This document shows positions 20,341-34,237 of a DNA stretch of 60,000 nt, in pieces. Source of the DNA: Bugula neritina (Eukaryota; Bryozoa; Gymnolaemata; Cheilostomatida; Bugulidae). A model generated the notes under the pieces. It saw only the letters and a list, made by a program, of their open reading frames with translations. It did not search any database and had not been told where the DNA came from. The position numbers were made by a program, and so were the translations under genes. The DNA lies in contig OZ037765.1 in the NCBI GenBank assembly GCA_964035545.1, positions 12,954,698-13,014,697 on the forward strand, written 5' to 3'. The stretch's first letter is position 1. Each line of letters starts with the position of its first letter.

Positions 20341-22934
20341 CATTTACCTGTGAAGGGTGTTCAACTCCATTGTGGTGACATATCTACCTGTCCCACATGA
20401 TAATCAGTCAGATATCCAGGTGGTTTTCAACGTCTCGGGCTTCCAATTCTAAAAACTATTACAATATTTATGCTGCTAAAAAGTATACAAGTTAGAAATC
20501 AGTACAATAGTGACCTTTACACTGCATCTACACATAAAATGACTGTGGGTGCCGGAAGGTCCTCTTTATAAGGGAGAGGTGTCATCTGATTGGCTAATAA
20601 GTTCCGGCGGTGGGGACTTCAGTGGCTAGCGCGGTACCCTGCGCCATCACCGCAAGAAATGTGGCATTTTGCAATGTTGGCCTGAGTGTAACAAAGAGAA
20701 TGTGATATTGTGTTTATGGCTATAATGCAGATATACTTTGTATGGAAATGTCTGTATACCTAATGGAAGGGAAGTAACACGTCATACTGCCAATAAAATA
20801 ATTCAGTATAAGTGTGGCCTAACTGTGAAACCCAAAATAATTTCTAGTAATATTTATAGTTTGTTTTTCTATTGTCAAAAACTACAGGTCAATGCTGAAG
20901 TTTAAGTTAACCAATGATAACAGCAGTTTTCTTTTAATGCTGATAACAATAAAATGTTAATTCGAATATATATAGTTGACAAAAATGACTACATTCTTTC
21001 AGACAAAGTGCAAAAAGTAACATTTTCAAAGTGTATAACCTGTCCTCGACACTTATTGTGTTTTTCAATGTAAGAATTTTTTAGTTTTTTCCACTTGGAA
21101 TTCCATTATTTCCCAGACTTCTTAGAAGGGTTGGGCTGACACTCTACAGTCTTTGATGAAAGCATGTCAAACATTTTCTTGTTTTTGTTTCTTTGACCAC
21201 CTATCATTCTTATGATTGAGTATTTTCGGCAGTATAAGTAGATATCAAAACTTTTTCAATTGAGATTGTAGCCATCGTAATTATTCAGTACTTTGCTGTG
21301 CACAACTACCAGCTCTGATCAAAGAGATTGATCTTTTACACCTCAAAACATTAGATTTTTCTCCTTAACTTTGAACTGCAGTAGTCTGTTGAACCAGTGA
21401 TATATTTATTTATGAGAGTTACCATGCACAGTTGTCATCAGTACACAATATAGACTTGATTGAATTATAAATGTATAAATTTGTTTGTGTGGAAGCATTG
21501 TAGTTTATTTATGCTGCTATTTATAACTTCATGCTTTCTTACACAACATAATCTCATTGCTATGACAAAACATTATAGGAGAGCTTTCATAAAAGTGTTA
21601 GACTTCATCAGTTACCATTGGTAACTGCAAACTATTAGTGCTTCCTTTATCTACCATGACATCAACTAGTGATGGTGTGGTGTAATGAAACAAGATTTAT
21701 AATGAGATGATAGTTCCTTCCTGTAAGAGTTCCAATCTTCAACTGACTTACAAGTTTAAAGCTCGTCTCCTTTTTCACTAGCACCAAAGTCTATTTTAGA
21801 AGCTTCGACCGATTCTTGGCGTTCTGAGTGACCGACATTCTGTCAGTTGGTCGAACTTCGGTCTCGACCGATTTACATGAGTGGAGCAAAAATAAAAACA
21901 AAACTGAAGGGCGAGCAATCGTAGTTTACTGGCGTGCAAATAATATATAATGAAGGGATAACTCTACAAAACACCACAGTATGTTTCCAGCCAACTCGAA
22001 AAAACCTGAAGCCTATTACTTGTGTGTCTTGAGATTAGTTTATGACGAATGTTTTGCATTTTCATGAAATGTTTGAAACTTATTGGATCATCCTGTGGTT
22101 TTCATTGCATTCTATGCATACTTGATATGGACTGGACGAACCTGTTTTCATTTCTGTGTTCATTTTTTTCCCCAAGGGTGTAAGACTGTACACTTTTGCT
22201 TCCACTTTGCTTCTGCGGTTGTTATTTACAATCTTTTGAACAGTGCCTTCATTTATTTGATAAATCTAAATTTCACTTTTTAATAGTGTCAAACTTGAAC
22301 ACTATTATCATCTCTATGAACCTTGTCAGCAGTAGACTAATATTCACCTCAAAAAAAAGTCCATTTAAACCCCAATTACTTCAAACTTTAAACTATCTCC
22401 CAGAAATATGGAAAAGGAGAGGCTTTTCCTATTTCCTCATAAAAGTGTTGAGCTTGATCAACAGTCATGTTCAGATTTTGAGACCTTACATTGCTGTTAC
22501 ATTAATTTTGTAGACCAGCTGTCCTAGCTTCAGCAACATTTATCCCCATTACTAGTCGGCATATAAAGGACAAAAAGCAACCTTTCACACAGAGGCGTAT
22601 CTATTATAAGACAAAAAGGTAACACAATAATAGGGCACAAGCTCTAGCTAGCCTGATGTAACTGGCTCTATATAATTTGCTGTTTTCTGATATTGAGTGC
22701 AGCTAAATTCTACTGATGGTATAAAAATATCAAGTTCTATAGAAATAAAAAAAAATTTAATGTTTGTGTAATAAAAATTTCAACTTTACATGGGTAAATA
22801 AAAATTATTAATGCTTCATAATGCGCATGGTTTTGTGTTGATTTAGTGATTGACAAGACTCCAGCTTCTATATAAAGCATCCGACCTTGACAGAAATCCA
22901 AGTAACTCCTTATGTTCAGATTATTATAATTAGT
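20341..22934. other. Intergenic region upstream of ADAL
   Basis: A TATA-like TTTATAAGGGAG lies at about 20563, next to the GC-rich block, and could belong to an LTR. Scattered plus ORFs at 22083-22513 are low-complexity and show no splice or domain support. No other feature was found. Confidence 0.3.
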
Positions 22935-25900
22935 ATGATCTCAGGAATGCCAAAAGTGGTATGTTAAAATTTATATGTTTAGATTTATATATTAAATGTT
23001 ATGTAAGTATTTATGAATATGAATGGATATTGAAGTTAATTGTACCTAATTGTTTCATAGATTTAGACATGACATAGTTTAATGTTTGTTTGGATTGATA
23101 CCATACATTTAATTGTTAGGAGCTCCATGCTCATTTAAATGGCTCAATTTCTGAAGAAACTCTAATTAAATTAATTGCCAAGAAGCCCACTGGCCAACAG
23201 GAAATGCTTCAAAATCTGACCACTCATATTGGAGATGGCCTCAACAGAACTCTCAAAGAGTAGGTCAACATCTCTATTTGCTTTCTATATATCTTACTCT
23301 TTGTCTAAAAAGTTTCAGAGTTCAAGGGTGATAACTTCCAACAAGTCTAATCCTTTTACTTATTATGCAATGGCTTTTCAAATCACTTATTCTCTAATGA
23401 GGTTTGGTTGCAAATACTTGCAATTTGGTCTAAATTGATATGCCCTTTTAGATATTGTCACTGTTCAAGAAAACATTGACAGTTTTTAATCTCATCATCT
23501 CACTGATGACACTCACTAGATTTATATTATATTCTTACAGAATTCTTAAGGCTATGCTGGTTAGAATCATCAGCTAGTAAATCTCTCTAAATTAACTGTA
23601 GCAGGTATCTGAAGTTTTGGCTCAGTTAATGTCCATGAATTGTGTTTATTCAACTTATAATTTTATAAATAATTTTTTTAGTTAGTTACTGTAATCATTA
23701 TCTTAGGAACTATGTCAGCTATGTGTTGGATTATCTCATATCAAGATATATATGTTGCGCTATGCGTTGGCAAAAAAGTTTTAAGAGGAGACTTTTATTA
23801 GTTTGGTACTGTTTGAAATACTTGTTGTTAATAACTAGAACCTCTTTTTGCTCTTAATTCTTTCAGATGCTTTGAAATGTTTAAGATGGTACACCGGATA
23901 GTTAACGACCATGAATCAATATACGAGGTAAGAAATATACAACTAGGAATTTGTTGACAATATTTCTCTGACATAATTTCCCAGAACTTCTTGCTAGATA
24001 TTGTGTTGCTGACACCCGTTGTGACTTTGACAGGCAACATGTGATGTCATCGATGATTTTGCTAATGATGGAGTCGTCTACTTAGAGCTGCGAAGTACTC
24101 CCCGAGAGATTCCTGAAGCCGGCATAACCCAAGCATCGTATGTGGAGACTATTCTCCAAGCTATTCAAGACAAGTCGTCTACTCTTCAGCAAATTGAAAC
24201 CTTTGATGTGTGTGTTCTTGTTAATCAACTCAATCAAATTGTCGCCCTTAGTAGATTTGTGTGTGTCCTTAGTGCACAGTGTTGTATCATCTATCCTTTC
24301 TTGTAGCCTAAGAGAACGCCCATCATAGTGAGATATATAGCTGCAATAGATAGACGTAACTCAGTTGAACATGCCATACAGACTGTTGACATTGCTATAA
24401 GAATGAAGAAAACGGGGCTTGTTGTTGGAGTAGATCTAAGTGGTGATGGCTCAGTGAGTTATGTTGCATGTGTACTACATTTCTGTTATATGCTATATAT
24501 GTTGGGTGTAAAGTTTTATTCAACTAAAATAGAAGCCAGTTGGTATATAAATTTAAGATCAGGGTTGTTTCAAGATTGCTTAATTGAATGTAGGCTATGG
24601 CATCATTATCTGTTTAGTCTGCATATCTATTGTCACACATTTAAATGATTTTAGTTTTGCCTGTTGCCCAGGTGAATGATGCCCGAGAACTGTATCCAGT
24701 GTTAGAGAAGGCACTTGCTCATGGCTTGAAGCTCACTCTTCATTTATCAGAGGTAAAGTGATTGTTAAAAAATTGTACTTAGTGTTTGGAAGTAAAAATT
24801 TCCTTGTTGTTTTTCTACAAATAATCCATCAACTACCAGTAATTAATACAATTTTATTTGAAAAAAACTTTAGCGGAACATGGATAAAGACATGCAGAAT
24901 ATCTACTACCGTTCTAGGAGCTAATTATCATTACTGTTAAAGTAAAATGATTGTGATTTACCTATAAGTGCCCATTACATATTGTAACAGTTTATACTAT
25001 GTAAACTATGTAGGTTGATGGTTTGGTAGCTGAAACAAGTAGATTACTAGATTTGCCCCCTCAAAGGATTGGCCATGGCACATTTATTCATCCAAACTTT
25101 GGCGGAACTGAAGAATTACTTTTGAAAACTAGAAAATTGAACATCCCTTTGGGTAAACTATTGTTCTTTTATTTACTGTGTTAAAATGCTATAGTAACTC
25201 TAGAAGTCATTTATCACAAGCAATGGCACATATATTAACTTAGACCCAAATTTGGGCTGGTAATCATTTAGCACACTATTGAATCTTAGCAATAAGAATG
25301 GTGGCATTTTTTACTATGACAGTAGAAGTTTTGGAAGGTGTGTTATGGAACTGTGCAATTTTCAATTGCCAATTTTTTCTATTTTCATGAAAGTAAAGAC
25401 TAAGTTATTTCAAATACTTGTATGCTTCATATTTGATGAGTGTGGATATGCACAGAAAAATGACTGTACTGATGAAGATATTTAGGAAGTATGTATTGAA
25501 AACTAGGGAATCTACAGATCCTGTAATTATAGTCTGCTTATCTATATAGTTCACTATTTTCGAGCTCCATACCATATGCCTGTCTTCCTATAGCATGCTC
25601 TCTCTGTATATGATATACGGGTTTACATTGCAGAGCTGTGTCCAACATCAAACGTAAAGGGGCAAGTAACTCCATCTTATGATAAACACCACTTTTCCTC
25701 CTGGTATCAGCTGGAACACCCACTCATTATATGTGTAAGTAGTAAATAGGTTTTCTTAGATAGTCAATATTTCTAAGACATGAAATCGCAAATTGATAAT
25801 TGAATTGAGTTAAAAAAAATTATCTTGCATATTAAATTTATAATTGGTTTTTAATACAAATTTACTACGATATTCACACTGTGTAAGCATGAGTGTTTTA

Positions 25901-26258
25901 TTTCCAGCACCTCTATGTAAATTAAAAGTTGGCATTGGATCAATGGTTTATGTTTCTTAAGACAGATGATTTATTCCTTAATGTTCATAGTATTTAATGT
26001 CTTTTACAGTTGAATGTTATGAATTTAAAGAATGATGAAATAACGAATTGAATTACTGTTTTCTTGCAGACTGATGACAAAGGAGTCTTTGCCACAGATT
26101 TGTCTACAGAATATCAAATTATGCAGAAGACATTTAACCTGACGGATAAAGAGATACAAAGTTTAGCTTATTTGTCAATAGACTATATATTTGAAAGTGA
26201 CGGTGTTAAAGATAGGTTGAGGAGGTATTTTGAAGGGTGGCAGCAATTAAATCAGTAA
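22935..26258 (+). CDS. ADAL: Adenosine deaminase-like protein (N6-methyl-AMP deaminase), 9 exons
   Basis: Coding exons are 22935-22958, 23120-23259, 23867-23927, 24034-24207, 24307-24453, 24672-24752, 25014-25152, 25634-25734 and 26070-26258. All have GT..AG introns and compatible phases, giving 351 residues (the human protein is about 355). The enzyme hydrolyses the N6-substituent from N6-methyl-AMP in the cytosol. Metal and catalytic residues are present: ELHAHLNGS (His11, His13), LHLSE (His206, Glu209), GHGTF (His230) and TDDKG (Asp291-292). Other family blocks are VYLELRSTPR, AAIDRRNS and GVDLSGD. The start exon encodes only MISGMPKV, so an upstream exon or a different start is possible. 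A likely poly(A) signal AATAAA lies near 26459. Confidence 0.93.
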
Positions 26259-26847
26259 CTTGATTACCTGCCGATTTATTGCACGAGATAAGTAATCAAT
26301 CTTTATTTACAATGTAATTTTCTGTTGACCAATAGATGAATGATTTTCTAATTTGAATGTGTAATATTCTACAATAATATTATAAAATACAAATAAGTAA
26401 TATACTCAATCGTACTTCCCTAATGTTTAATAGTTCAACGGTAGACCCTGAAACCTTAATAAATAGGTTGAACTAAGTTGCTAGAGAATCGTCTACTGGT
26501 AGCACTTATTTGTACCATTAGAATGTCCACATCTACTATGTGCACAGAAAAACAAATTTGTAATATGATATGGAAGTCAAGTTGCCAAGCTGCATGTGGT
26601 GATGAATTATAAGTTTATAACAGTAAAGTATGAAACACTAGGCCACAAATAAGATTATAATATTGTAATGCAATACCTGATAAGTAAGTAATGTGGCGGA
26701 TAACAAATAGTGGTTGCAAACTGAAGAAATATTACTTTGTTAATGACTGCTTACCATTTAGTTCTATGACTAGAAAAAAATACACATGGCTTTTTTGCGG
26801 TACTGACCCAAACAGTGCTTGCTGTACAAATACAGATATTATCTACG
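26259..26847. other. ADAL 3' region
   Basis: This is AT-rich 3' UTR and intergenic DNA. An AATAAA near 26459 is the best poly(A) signal candidate. Nothing else was seen. Confidence 0.4.
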
Positions 26848-26848
26848 C

Positions 26849-26935
26849 CAGGGGTTTCCAACCTTTTCAGAGCAAGGGCCACATTGTAAAATTTAGCTTG
26901 GGCTAGGGGGGCACAGCATCAGCAATTTTCAAATT
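26849..26935 (+). mobile_element. hAT-like transposon end
   Basis: The sequence CAGGGGTTTCCAACCTTTT followed by AGGGCCACAT has the consensus of many hAT-superfamily termini. The opposite end was not found, so the extent is unknown. Confidence 0.35.
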
Positions 26936-27065
26936 ACTTTATTCCTATAAATCATTGCATGCAATAATTGTTACAGGCTGCATGTTTTAGCATATATAAA
27001 AAAAGTTGCTTTTTCCATTCTAACTTCTATACGTGTGCAAAATGATTTTACTTTTTATGGCAGCG

Positions 27066-27250
27066 AGTTTGAAGTGGTTTTATAAGCAGCTCCGAGTTGG
27101 TGGTGAATGAGTGAAGTAGTTTGGGATTGGGGATATAACTCCAAACCTCCCCCTTTCAAACTACTGCATTCATTCACCGCGAACTAGGACCTGCCTATAG
27201 ACCTCGAATATTAATATTCAGTGCTTATAAAACCATTCTTGAGTTTGAAG
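27066..27250. repeat. Long imperfect inverted repeat (MITE-like)
   Basis: The left arm includes gaagtggttttataagc and ggtggtgaatgagtgaagtagtttg. The right arm includes their complements, caaactactgcattcattcaccg and gcttataaaaccattctt. The arms fold into a hairpin with a loop around 27130-27160. This fits a foldback or MITE-type element or its single-copy footprint. Confidence 0.45.
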
Positions 27251-27599
27251 CCACATAAATGTAAGCTGGGATCCACATTCGGCCCTAGAGCACACCGCCC
27301 AATGAACTCAATAATATATATTCCAGCTCAATGACACCCCCTGTTGGACAGCCTTGATCTGTGCGATAATTTTAGCTAATTGTAATGGGCTGTTGCGAGA
27401 CGTCATTGCAAACTATGCGCTGAGGACTTTCCCTTTACTTCACTCACTTGAGCTTCAGATTTCAAAGCTCAGAACTAAAAGGTAAAGCTGTAGTCGGAGT
27501 TTCAAGCACGCCTAAAAATTTTTTCAAAGCTGAATCTGCTTGCCTTTGAACTCCTAGTCTTAGCTATAATGACGTTAGACTTCTACAATTTTAGTCTGT

Positions 27600-27990
27600 C
27601 TAAAAATGAAAATGTGACTTTATCATTATGTTTAACTTTTAGTTTTGCATTTACTTTTAGTTTTACTTTTAGTAAAATACTAAAAGTAAAGTCAAAGACT
27701 AAGAGTCTTACTAGAAAGAGTAACTGTAAGACTGTAAGAGTAATGATACAGTTGCAATCATTATGATTATGATAATGATGATAAAATTAAATGATTACAT
27801 TATGATTATGATTAAGTTTAGCTGACTAATAGTAATACTAATAGTAATACTAATGGCAAATGTAATACTAATAGTAATAGTAATACTGATACTCTAAGAA
27901 AGTAAGATGTAGTATGGTACCGCGCTGTGGTTGCTGTATAATTATTAATTTGATCCAATGTTCGATTCTCTAATACTAATAGTAATAGTA
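27600..27990. repeat. Cryptic simple-sequence region
   Basis: It contains acttttagttttactttt with its complement actaaaagtaaag nearby (a short hairpin at 27663-27690). Actaatagtaat-type repeats follow at about 27825-27895 and 27970-27990. The repeats at the right edge directly continue the 3' end of the LINE remnant, so they probably began as its tail. Confidence 0.5.
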
Positions 27991-27991
27991 A

Positions 27992-28760
27992 TTGTCCGTG
28001 GTAGAAAACCATTATAATATTTACTTTAGTTTGCACTGATTGAGCACGGAATTCTTTGAGCCTGAGACCTAGTCTGAGCTGTTGACAATGTTTGTTTAAA
28101 CAGGTGCTTTCAGTGATATGATTCGGTGAGTGTTGAATGGTATTCCTTTTCGGCTGAACTTTGAAGAAGCAGACAGATGCTTTCATTTCTTCTTCTGGAT
28201 GCTAGTGGTATTATTCCTAGTTTGTCCATAGCCAAACTCAAATTCATCCGCTCTTTTATGCAGCATATGAAGAGAACCACATCCCACTGAACATGATCCA
28301 AACTGGCATTGTCATTTTTACAAACTAGGTCCCTGACAGCACAGGCATATTCCAGATATAGTAGGCAGAGGGTTTTATATGTGAGCAAACAGGCATGGTG
28401 TTTTCTAATCATTCCAATTTGCGTTTTGCTTTTAGAGCATTCTCATGTATATGTGTATCAAACTTACAATCAGACTTGATTAAAACTCAGAAATATTAAG
28501 TATTATTTACGTTTTTGAGCTCAAAACTATTCAAGGCGTATTTCGGCAAGTCTTGTGCAGGATTAAAAGTCAGAATTTTACATTTAACAATGTTTAATGA
28601 TGTGCCCCATTTGTCAGCCCATTCTCTTTTATGATATTAAGGTTTTGTTGAAGTCGTTGGGTGTTATTGGTAGTGTTGGCCTTTTGATACACAAGAATGT
28701 CATCAGCAAAGAAGCTGACAAAACACTCAAGGGTGTCTGGCAACTAAGTAACTTATATGT
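27992..28760 (-). pseudogene. CR1/L2-type LINE RT fragment with simple-repeat tail
   Basis: Reading leftwards, FADDILVYQKAN (RT catalytic box) is near 28700. After shifts come WADKWGTSLN, YKTLCLLYLEYACAV (frame 28110-28412), KLGIIPLASRRRN and a terminal YNGFLPRTI. The C-terminal motifs parallel those of the LINE at 1.2-2.3 kb (FLPRTIRD), so the two are related. It is 5'-truncated and has multiple lesions. Confidence 0.65.
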
Positions 28761-30145
28761 TATATTTATAATAATTAATAATATTAATATACATTTATTA
28801 TATTATTGAAAATAATAATCGTAACTGTTGGTATTACTATTACTATGAGTATGACTATTAATATTACTAATGCTCATACTCATACTGCAATAGTGATATA
28901 AACCCCTTAAAAAATTAATTAAAACCAAATAACACCCCATTAGTAAATCTTTCACTTTTGCCTAAGCGTAATTTGATTAGGTGTTATCTTTGAGATTAAA
29001 TTATTTTTAAAGTAAATGTGAACTTTCATATGCTATCTAACATTTACTAAGGTTTATGGCTGAAAAGAGCAAATTTTATAGAAAAAGTGCCCTCCTTGAC
29101 TATTTTTTCTGCCACTTTTACAATTATCTTGTTATTGGTAGTATGGAATTTAGGCTACCCAAATTAGTAATTAATATTGGAAATTGTACAAGTATTGCAA
29201 TTTTCGTTGTAACTAACTTGTACAGCTACACTGTAGTAAGGGGTGGGGTGCACATGCTCAAACTATGAATGGATGTAGAACTAGATTGTGTCATTGTAAT
29301 TTAATTCAGCTACCTGGCTCTGGTTGAGTGTTATTCATATGATTAGTATTATACTTAAGACATAGTTTTAGTGTGATTTTCATCTGATTCTACTTGTTAG
29401 CCTACTTGCAGTCATAGGCATGTTCTTTCAATTTTTAATGGCAACTCTATTTTTATTTGATTGTGTTTTTATTAGGTAATTAATTTAATTAGTTTAATAA
29501 TTTATTAATTTAGTAATTAATTTTGATTAAGTCATGTTGAGTTTCTGTCTGTGAGGAAAATGACTTTATCTCCAATCCAAACCAAGACTTCGAAACATGA
29601 ATTAAGCAAAATTTTAATCTTCTGTAGTTGCTAATTCTGTTATTTAAGTATTGTTAAACTTACTTATTTTTAGATGGAGCTTCTAAGTGCATAAGCTCTA
29701 TTTGAATTTTAATTTTAGGCAGAAGTAGTTCATGTCTTTCCTAAAATTATCATTCTATGCTATAAATGGATAATCATTAGCAACAGAAAGTTGTATTTTT
29801 TAATTTATCTCAATTTTTTGGATTAATTAACAATATGTTAATAAAATAACTATTGCAAAATTGTAGATAGCATAACACTAGCATGTGTAGATGTATAACT
29901 CTGCTGGTATATTATAATTATCTATATGCATTATTAAAAGGTAGGATGTGTGCTCAATGTACCATACCTGTATTTTTTTCTCACTAAATATTGTGGTTTA
30001 ATAAAGTATAGCTTTTGCTCCAACTCAAACTTAATAACCTCATCAAAGCTCATAACATCTATATTAAACTTTGGGGAAAACTTTTGCCCAATTTTTCAAA
30101 ATATATATGTTTGTGTGTTATTTTAGTTTTAGATCCTTCAAAAGT
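28761..30145. other. Intergenic DNA upstream of the nuclear receptor
   Basis: It is AT-rich with attat-type simple runs at 28760-28900. No gene was seen. A non-coding first exon of the receptor may end near 30131 (TTTTAG acceptor before ATCCTTC). Confidence 0.3.
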
Positions 30146-33100
30146 ATGGATTCAAATACAACTACAAATGGCGCTGCTAGTGCAAAGAAAAAGACTTCCA
30201 AAAAGGGTATATATTAATAATTAAAGCATTATAATTACTGTCATTTTTAATCTATTATCAGTTTTAAAAATATTGCATTTATATGCGAGTACCTAGAATA
30301 TTTCGGTGGCCGAAAAAGCAATAGACATTTACATTCCAAGTAATACGAAAAATAGAGTTCATTTATCTTGATACCTAACTGATTGTGCAAGATTGAAACT
30401 CCGTCTACAGTAGTTTGTGGTCACATAAACCTTAGGCAACATGATTTTATCTCTTACATAATTATGCTAAAAGCTATAATTACTTGATTAATACAAGCTT
30501 CATTTTCATTGATCAGAATTTTGTTAAATGTTATAAATTATCACTTAAAATTTTTATGGACATCAATGTGAATGGTAACTTTGCAATGTAGTACAACCAT
30601 GTGACCAGGTGTTGAAAAGTTTCACCTTTTTATAATGAATCTTAAAATTAATTAAAGAAATTTGCTAAAGGTGAAGTGATAAAAAACAGTTTGCCCACGC
30701 TGCTTATATATGTTAACAGTTCCTTTGAAAGTATCGATGTAATCAATAGTTTCAGCTAGCCTGTATTCTGCTGTTAGCGTATGCATTTCTATTATATTTT
30801 TGTTCTACCAGTTTTAAAAAATTACTGCTTGTTTATATTTTTAGAGAGTCTAAGCCTGTATTTGCATTTACTGTATTTGTAAATGTATTATGTAAACATG
30901 ATTGAATGCTAAAAAATTCTCTGATAATGAGTGTTCAGTTAGCCCAATTTGATCATGTATTGGTAGCATATTTATATGCAACGATGTGCAAAGACATGTC
31001 TTTAGTGCAGATTTTCTGTGCATATTAAGATTTGACTTATTTTTAGGGAAGTTGAAAAGGCGCAACACTTTGAAATACCCCTTAATGTCAAGGAGAAAGC
31101 TCTGCCAAATTTGCGGAAGCAAAGCTTACAAACAGTATTTTGGAGTTCTCTCCTGTGAAAACTGTAAAGTAAGAAGTTATTTTATCCATAAAGTTGAGTA
31201 AATTCATAATAACTTGTTTTATAATGCATATAATAAAAGTTTTTAAAACTTCAAACAGTTGCATATTACTGCTTTGTAGAGTTGTTTCTACCAGAAAATT
31301 TTTTATGCAGACATCAGCTTTTCAGCTTTCAAACATAGTTTAATACCAAACAGTTTTAGTTTTAGAGATAAATAAATATAAGTAGTAGTCTTGTGGTTAA
31401 ACTTATTTTAGATCAGGGCTGTAATGTGAATATAAAACATATTACCAGTATTTATATAATGATGTGACCATGGTTTATATAACGTTCTTTTTAAATGTGT
31501 TTTTAAGGAGTTCTATAAATACAGTGTGAGGACTGGTAAGTCATATGTGTGCTCTGGGAAAAAGGAGGGTGAGGAGCAGCAGTGCAGTATAAATTTAAAA
31601 GTTGATACAGAGCCTTGCAAGAGCTGTCTTTTTGATAAATGTAAAGCTAAAGGAATGAATAGATTAGGTAAGATATGGTTTGTTTTGTCTTCACCTGCAA
31701 TGTACACCTACTGTGCTTAGATCCACAAGTGCGGTGCTTATAATAAAAACAGCCTTGCTATTTTATTTTCGAATTAAATTTTTCCCATATATTAGCTACT
31801 TTTATTGTTTTTTTATTGTTTTTGAGATACTTGTAATATTTTAAGAAAAGTGAAGCTGGAATGTTATATAAGGGTCTTGTTTAACAGTTTGTTATATCTT
31901 ACTTTAGATGTTAAGCTGTATCAACGCTCTAATCGAAGGCAACTTCCCATAAAGACTCCAGGAATTATTAAACAGCTTGTCAGAGTCTACTTCAGTGTAT
32001 TCCAATTACAGGAAAGACAATTTCTAGCTAAAAATGCAAAGCCATTGCTTTTAGTATGTTAATCTTTATTCATTTTCACCAATAATCACATTTAACCTGT
32101 TAGATAAATTTTTAGTTTAGTGCACATGTGATACTAAAGCTACAACTTTCTCTTTTCAACTCTTATTTACTTAAACTATTTTACCACATACAATTTATGG
32201 GGCTATAATTATTTCATGTAATTATTTAATCTATTTGTTGAAATTCGTTTGCAAATACTTATTCCTTGTAGTCTGACACTCCACTAGAAAAATCAAGGTC
32301 ATCATACAAAGCCTCTATGTTTTCTCAGCTCTGTTCTCAGTATGAGCCACTAATCTATAAGATGGTGAAATTTTTCAGCCGAGTTCCAGGTTGGTGCAGT
32401 TTGTTTAAAGTTAGATTCGTACGCACTTTTTCAAAACTTTAGAAGACTTTCTTGATAAATTTGACAAGGAGTCATCAACAATAAGCAATGATTTTTCTCA
32501 ATACCAAACCAGATGAGCACTATGAATTTAATTTCAGTTATTTTCAATGTAGTTACGTCTGCTTCTCCTTGTAGAACACACTAAAGTAAATGTAGGGAGA
32601 GTAATAGCACAGTGTAATGTTGAGGTAAATAATAACAAGTTGGTTGCAATAACAGCGTTGAATATTCTAATGAAAGTGCAAGTATGAAACTACTTAGCCA
32701 AGTTAGAACATTGCATATCTATTGAGAATTTGGCTGGAGTACCATGAATTCATTTGTATGTGTTTCGGTCTTTGCGCTAATGTGGCATATAGTTCTAATT
32801 TAGAAAATAATGTTTACTTATTACACAACAAGTTAAATTTCTTGCAACATTTACACGTTTGCAATAACCACTGAGCAATAGGTTGATATGATGTGAATCT
32901 CAAAGTATATATATTTATTTTCTAGAATTTTCTACACTGCCATCGGATGACCAATTAATTCTTTTGAAGACAGGTTTTATTGATGCTTGGCTTGTTCTGA
33001 ATGCTAGAAATCTGTCAATTGTACAAGATTCTCTCACTTTATGTGATGGATCTCAAATACCAGTTTGTGAGTTCACAACAGTTTATACGGTAAGCAAAGT

Positions 33101-34237
33101 TTTAATTAAATCTTTAAAATTATGAGTCTCAATATGCGTACTCAAAGATATATTTAAATTGCTGGTCAACTGTATCATAACTTTGTATAATTGTAGAAAG
33201 ACTATGTGACCAGCTTGTTAGAGCTAAGTGATGACTTCAGGGTTATGAAATTACTCCCATATGATAGGGCTGTGATATTAGCATTGGTTGTTTTATGCTC
33301 AGGTATTGTCAATTATTTCTCATATAACAATGCAGTGTTCATGTTGTCTGATGTTTGGATGTTTCTATATCCTGTTGGTAATAAAATTGAAATTTTAAAA
33401 TATAATAATTTTAATTAATTTATAAATAATTAAAGTTACCTTGCAAAAGTATCTTCGAATTCCTAGTTTTCTCTCTTTCCTGATAAATCATTGAGGGGTT
33501 TATCTATGCTTTGCCTTAGTAGTAAACTGCAACATTAGCAAAAATACGTAGCCTGCAATTTCGATGTGGCTGTTTAAGTTGTATTAAAACAGGTAAAATC
33601 TACTATTCTGGGGATTCTAAATGTGAAATATGAAGGTGTAAAAGGTGCGTCCAGCTGTGACTTAGCTGGCCTCATTCTGTCTAGCAACCAAGCTCTCGCT
33701 TTATGTTTTGACAGAGCCGTTGTTAAATGAAGTGGTTAAAAAAACAATCTTCAAAAACATGTCATTTAGGTACCATTTAGGCTTGGATAGTGCATTTAAA
33801 TGATGTTGTTGCCCTTATATAGTGAAATTATTTTTCTCGAAGTAGATGAAGTGTATTTCATTTTTTTTAATGATATGAACAAATGCTTGATGGAGAAGAC
33901 ATATATGTCAAAGCAAAATTGTCTGTAGAAGTGTTTCTCATTGCTTACAAAATGTTTAATTTAAGCAGATCGTCCTAATTTGATTGCAACGGATAAAGTA
34001 AAAGAAATGAAAGACTCTTTGCTAAAATCCCTCCGCCAGTTCCTTCAACTGACAAGACCTTCTAACACAAATATGTATACAAAGATTACAAATCTCCTTT
34101 CCTCCATCTACGACATTGGCAAGCAACATGCTCTGCTTATGAACATGTACAGAGCTGAGCTAGATAACTTGCATGTCTCCTCGGTGATTACAGAACTGTT
34201 TGACCTTCACCCTCCTCATGCATACAAGGAATCTTGA
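30146..34237 (+). CDS. Divergent nuclear receptor (NR1-like ligand-binding domain), 8 coding exons
   Basis: Exons are 30146-30206, 31047-31168, 31508-31667, 31908-32053, 32272-32389, 32926-33089, 33197-33302 and 33969-34237. Phases are consistent, giving 381 residues. The DNA-binding domain has finger 1 CQIC (40-43) and CENC (57-60), and finger 2 C76, C87, CKSC (98-101). A C-terminal KCKAKGM follows. The P-box reads CENCKEFY where CEGCKGFF is usual. The D-box loop C76-C87 has 10 residues instead of the usual 5. The ligand-binding domain carries the helix 3-5 signature (MVKFFSRVPEFSTLPSDDQ, 194-212), CSDRPNL, and an AF-2 helix VITELFD (365-371). It should therefore dimerise and recruit coactivators in the nucleus. 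No subfamily or ligand can be named. A poly(A) signal AATAAA lies near 34935. Confidence 0.88.

Noticed and set aside
22083-22513. Two overlapping plus open frames upstream of ADAL
   Set aside because: Hydrophobic low-complexity translation from AT/T-rich DNA. No splice sites or homology were seen.
27569-27766. Open frame with SFAFTFSFTFSK
   Set aside because: It is a product of acttttagtttt simple sequence.
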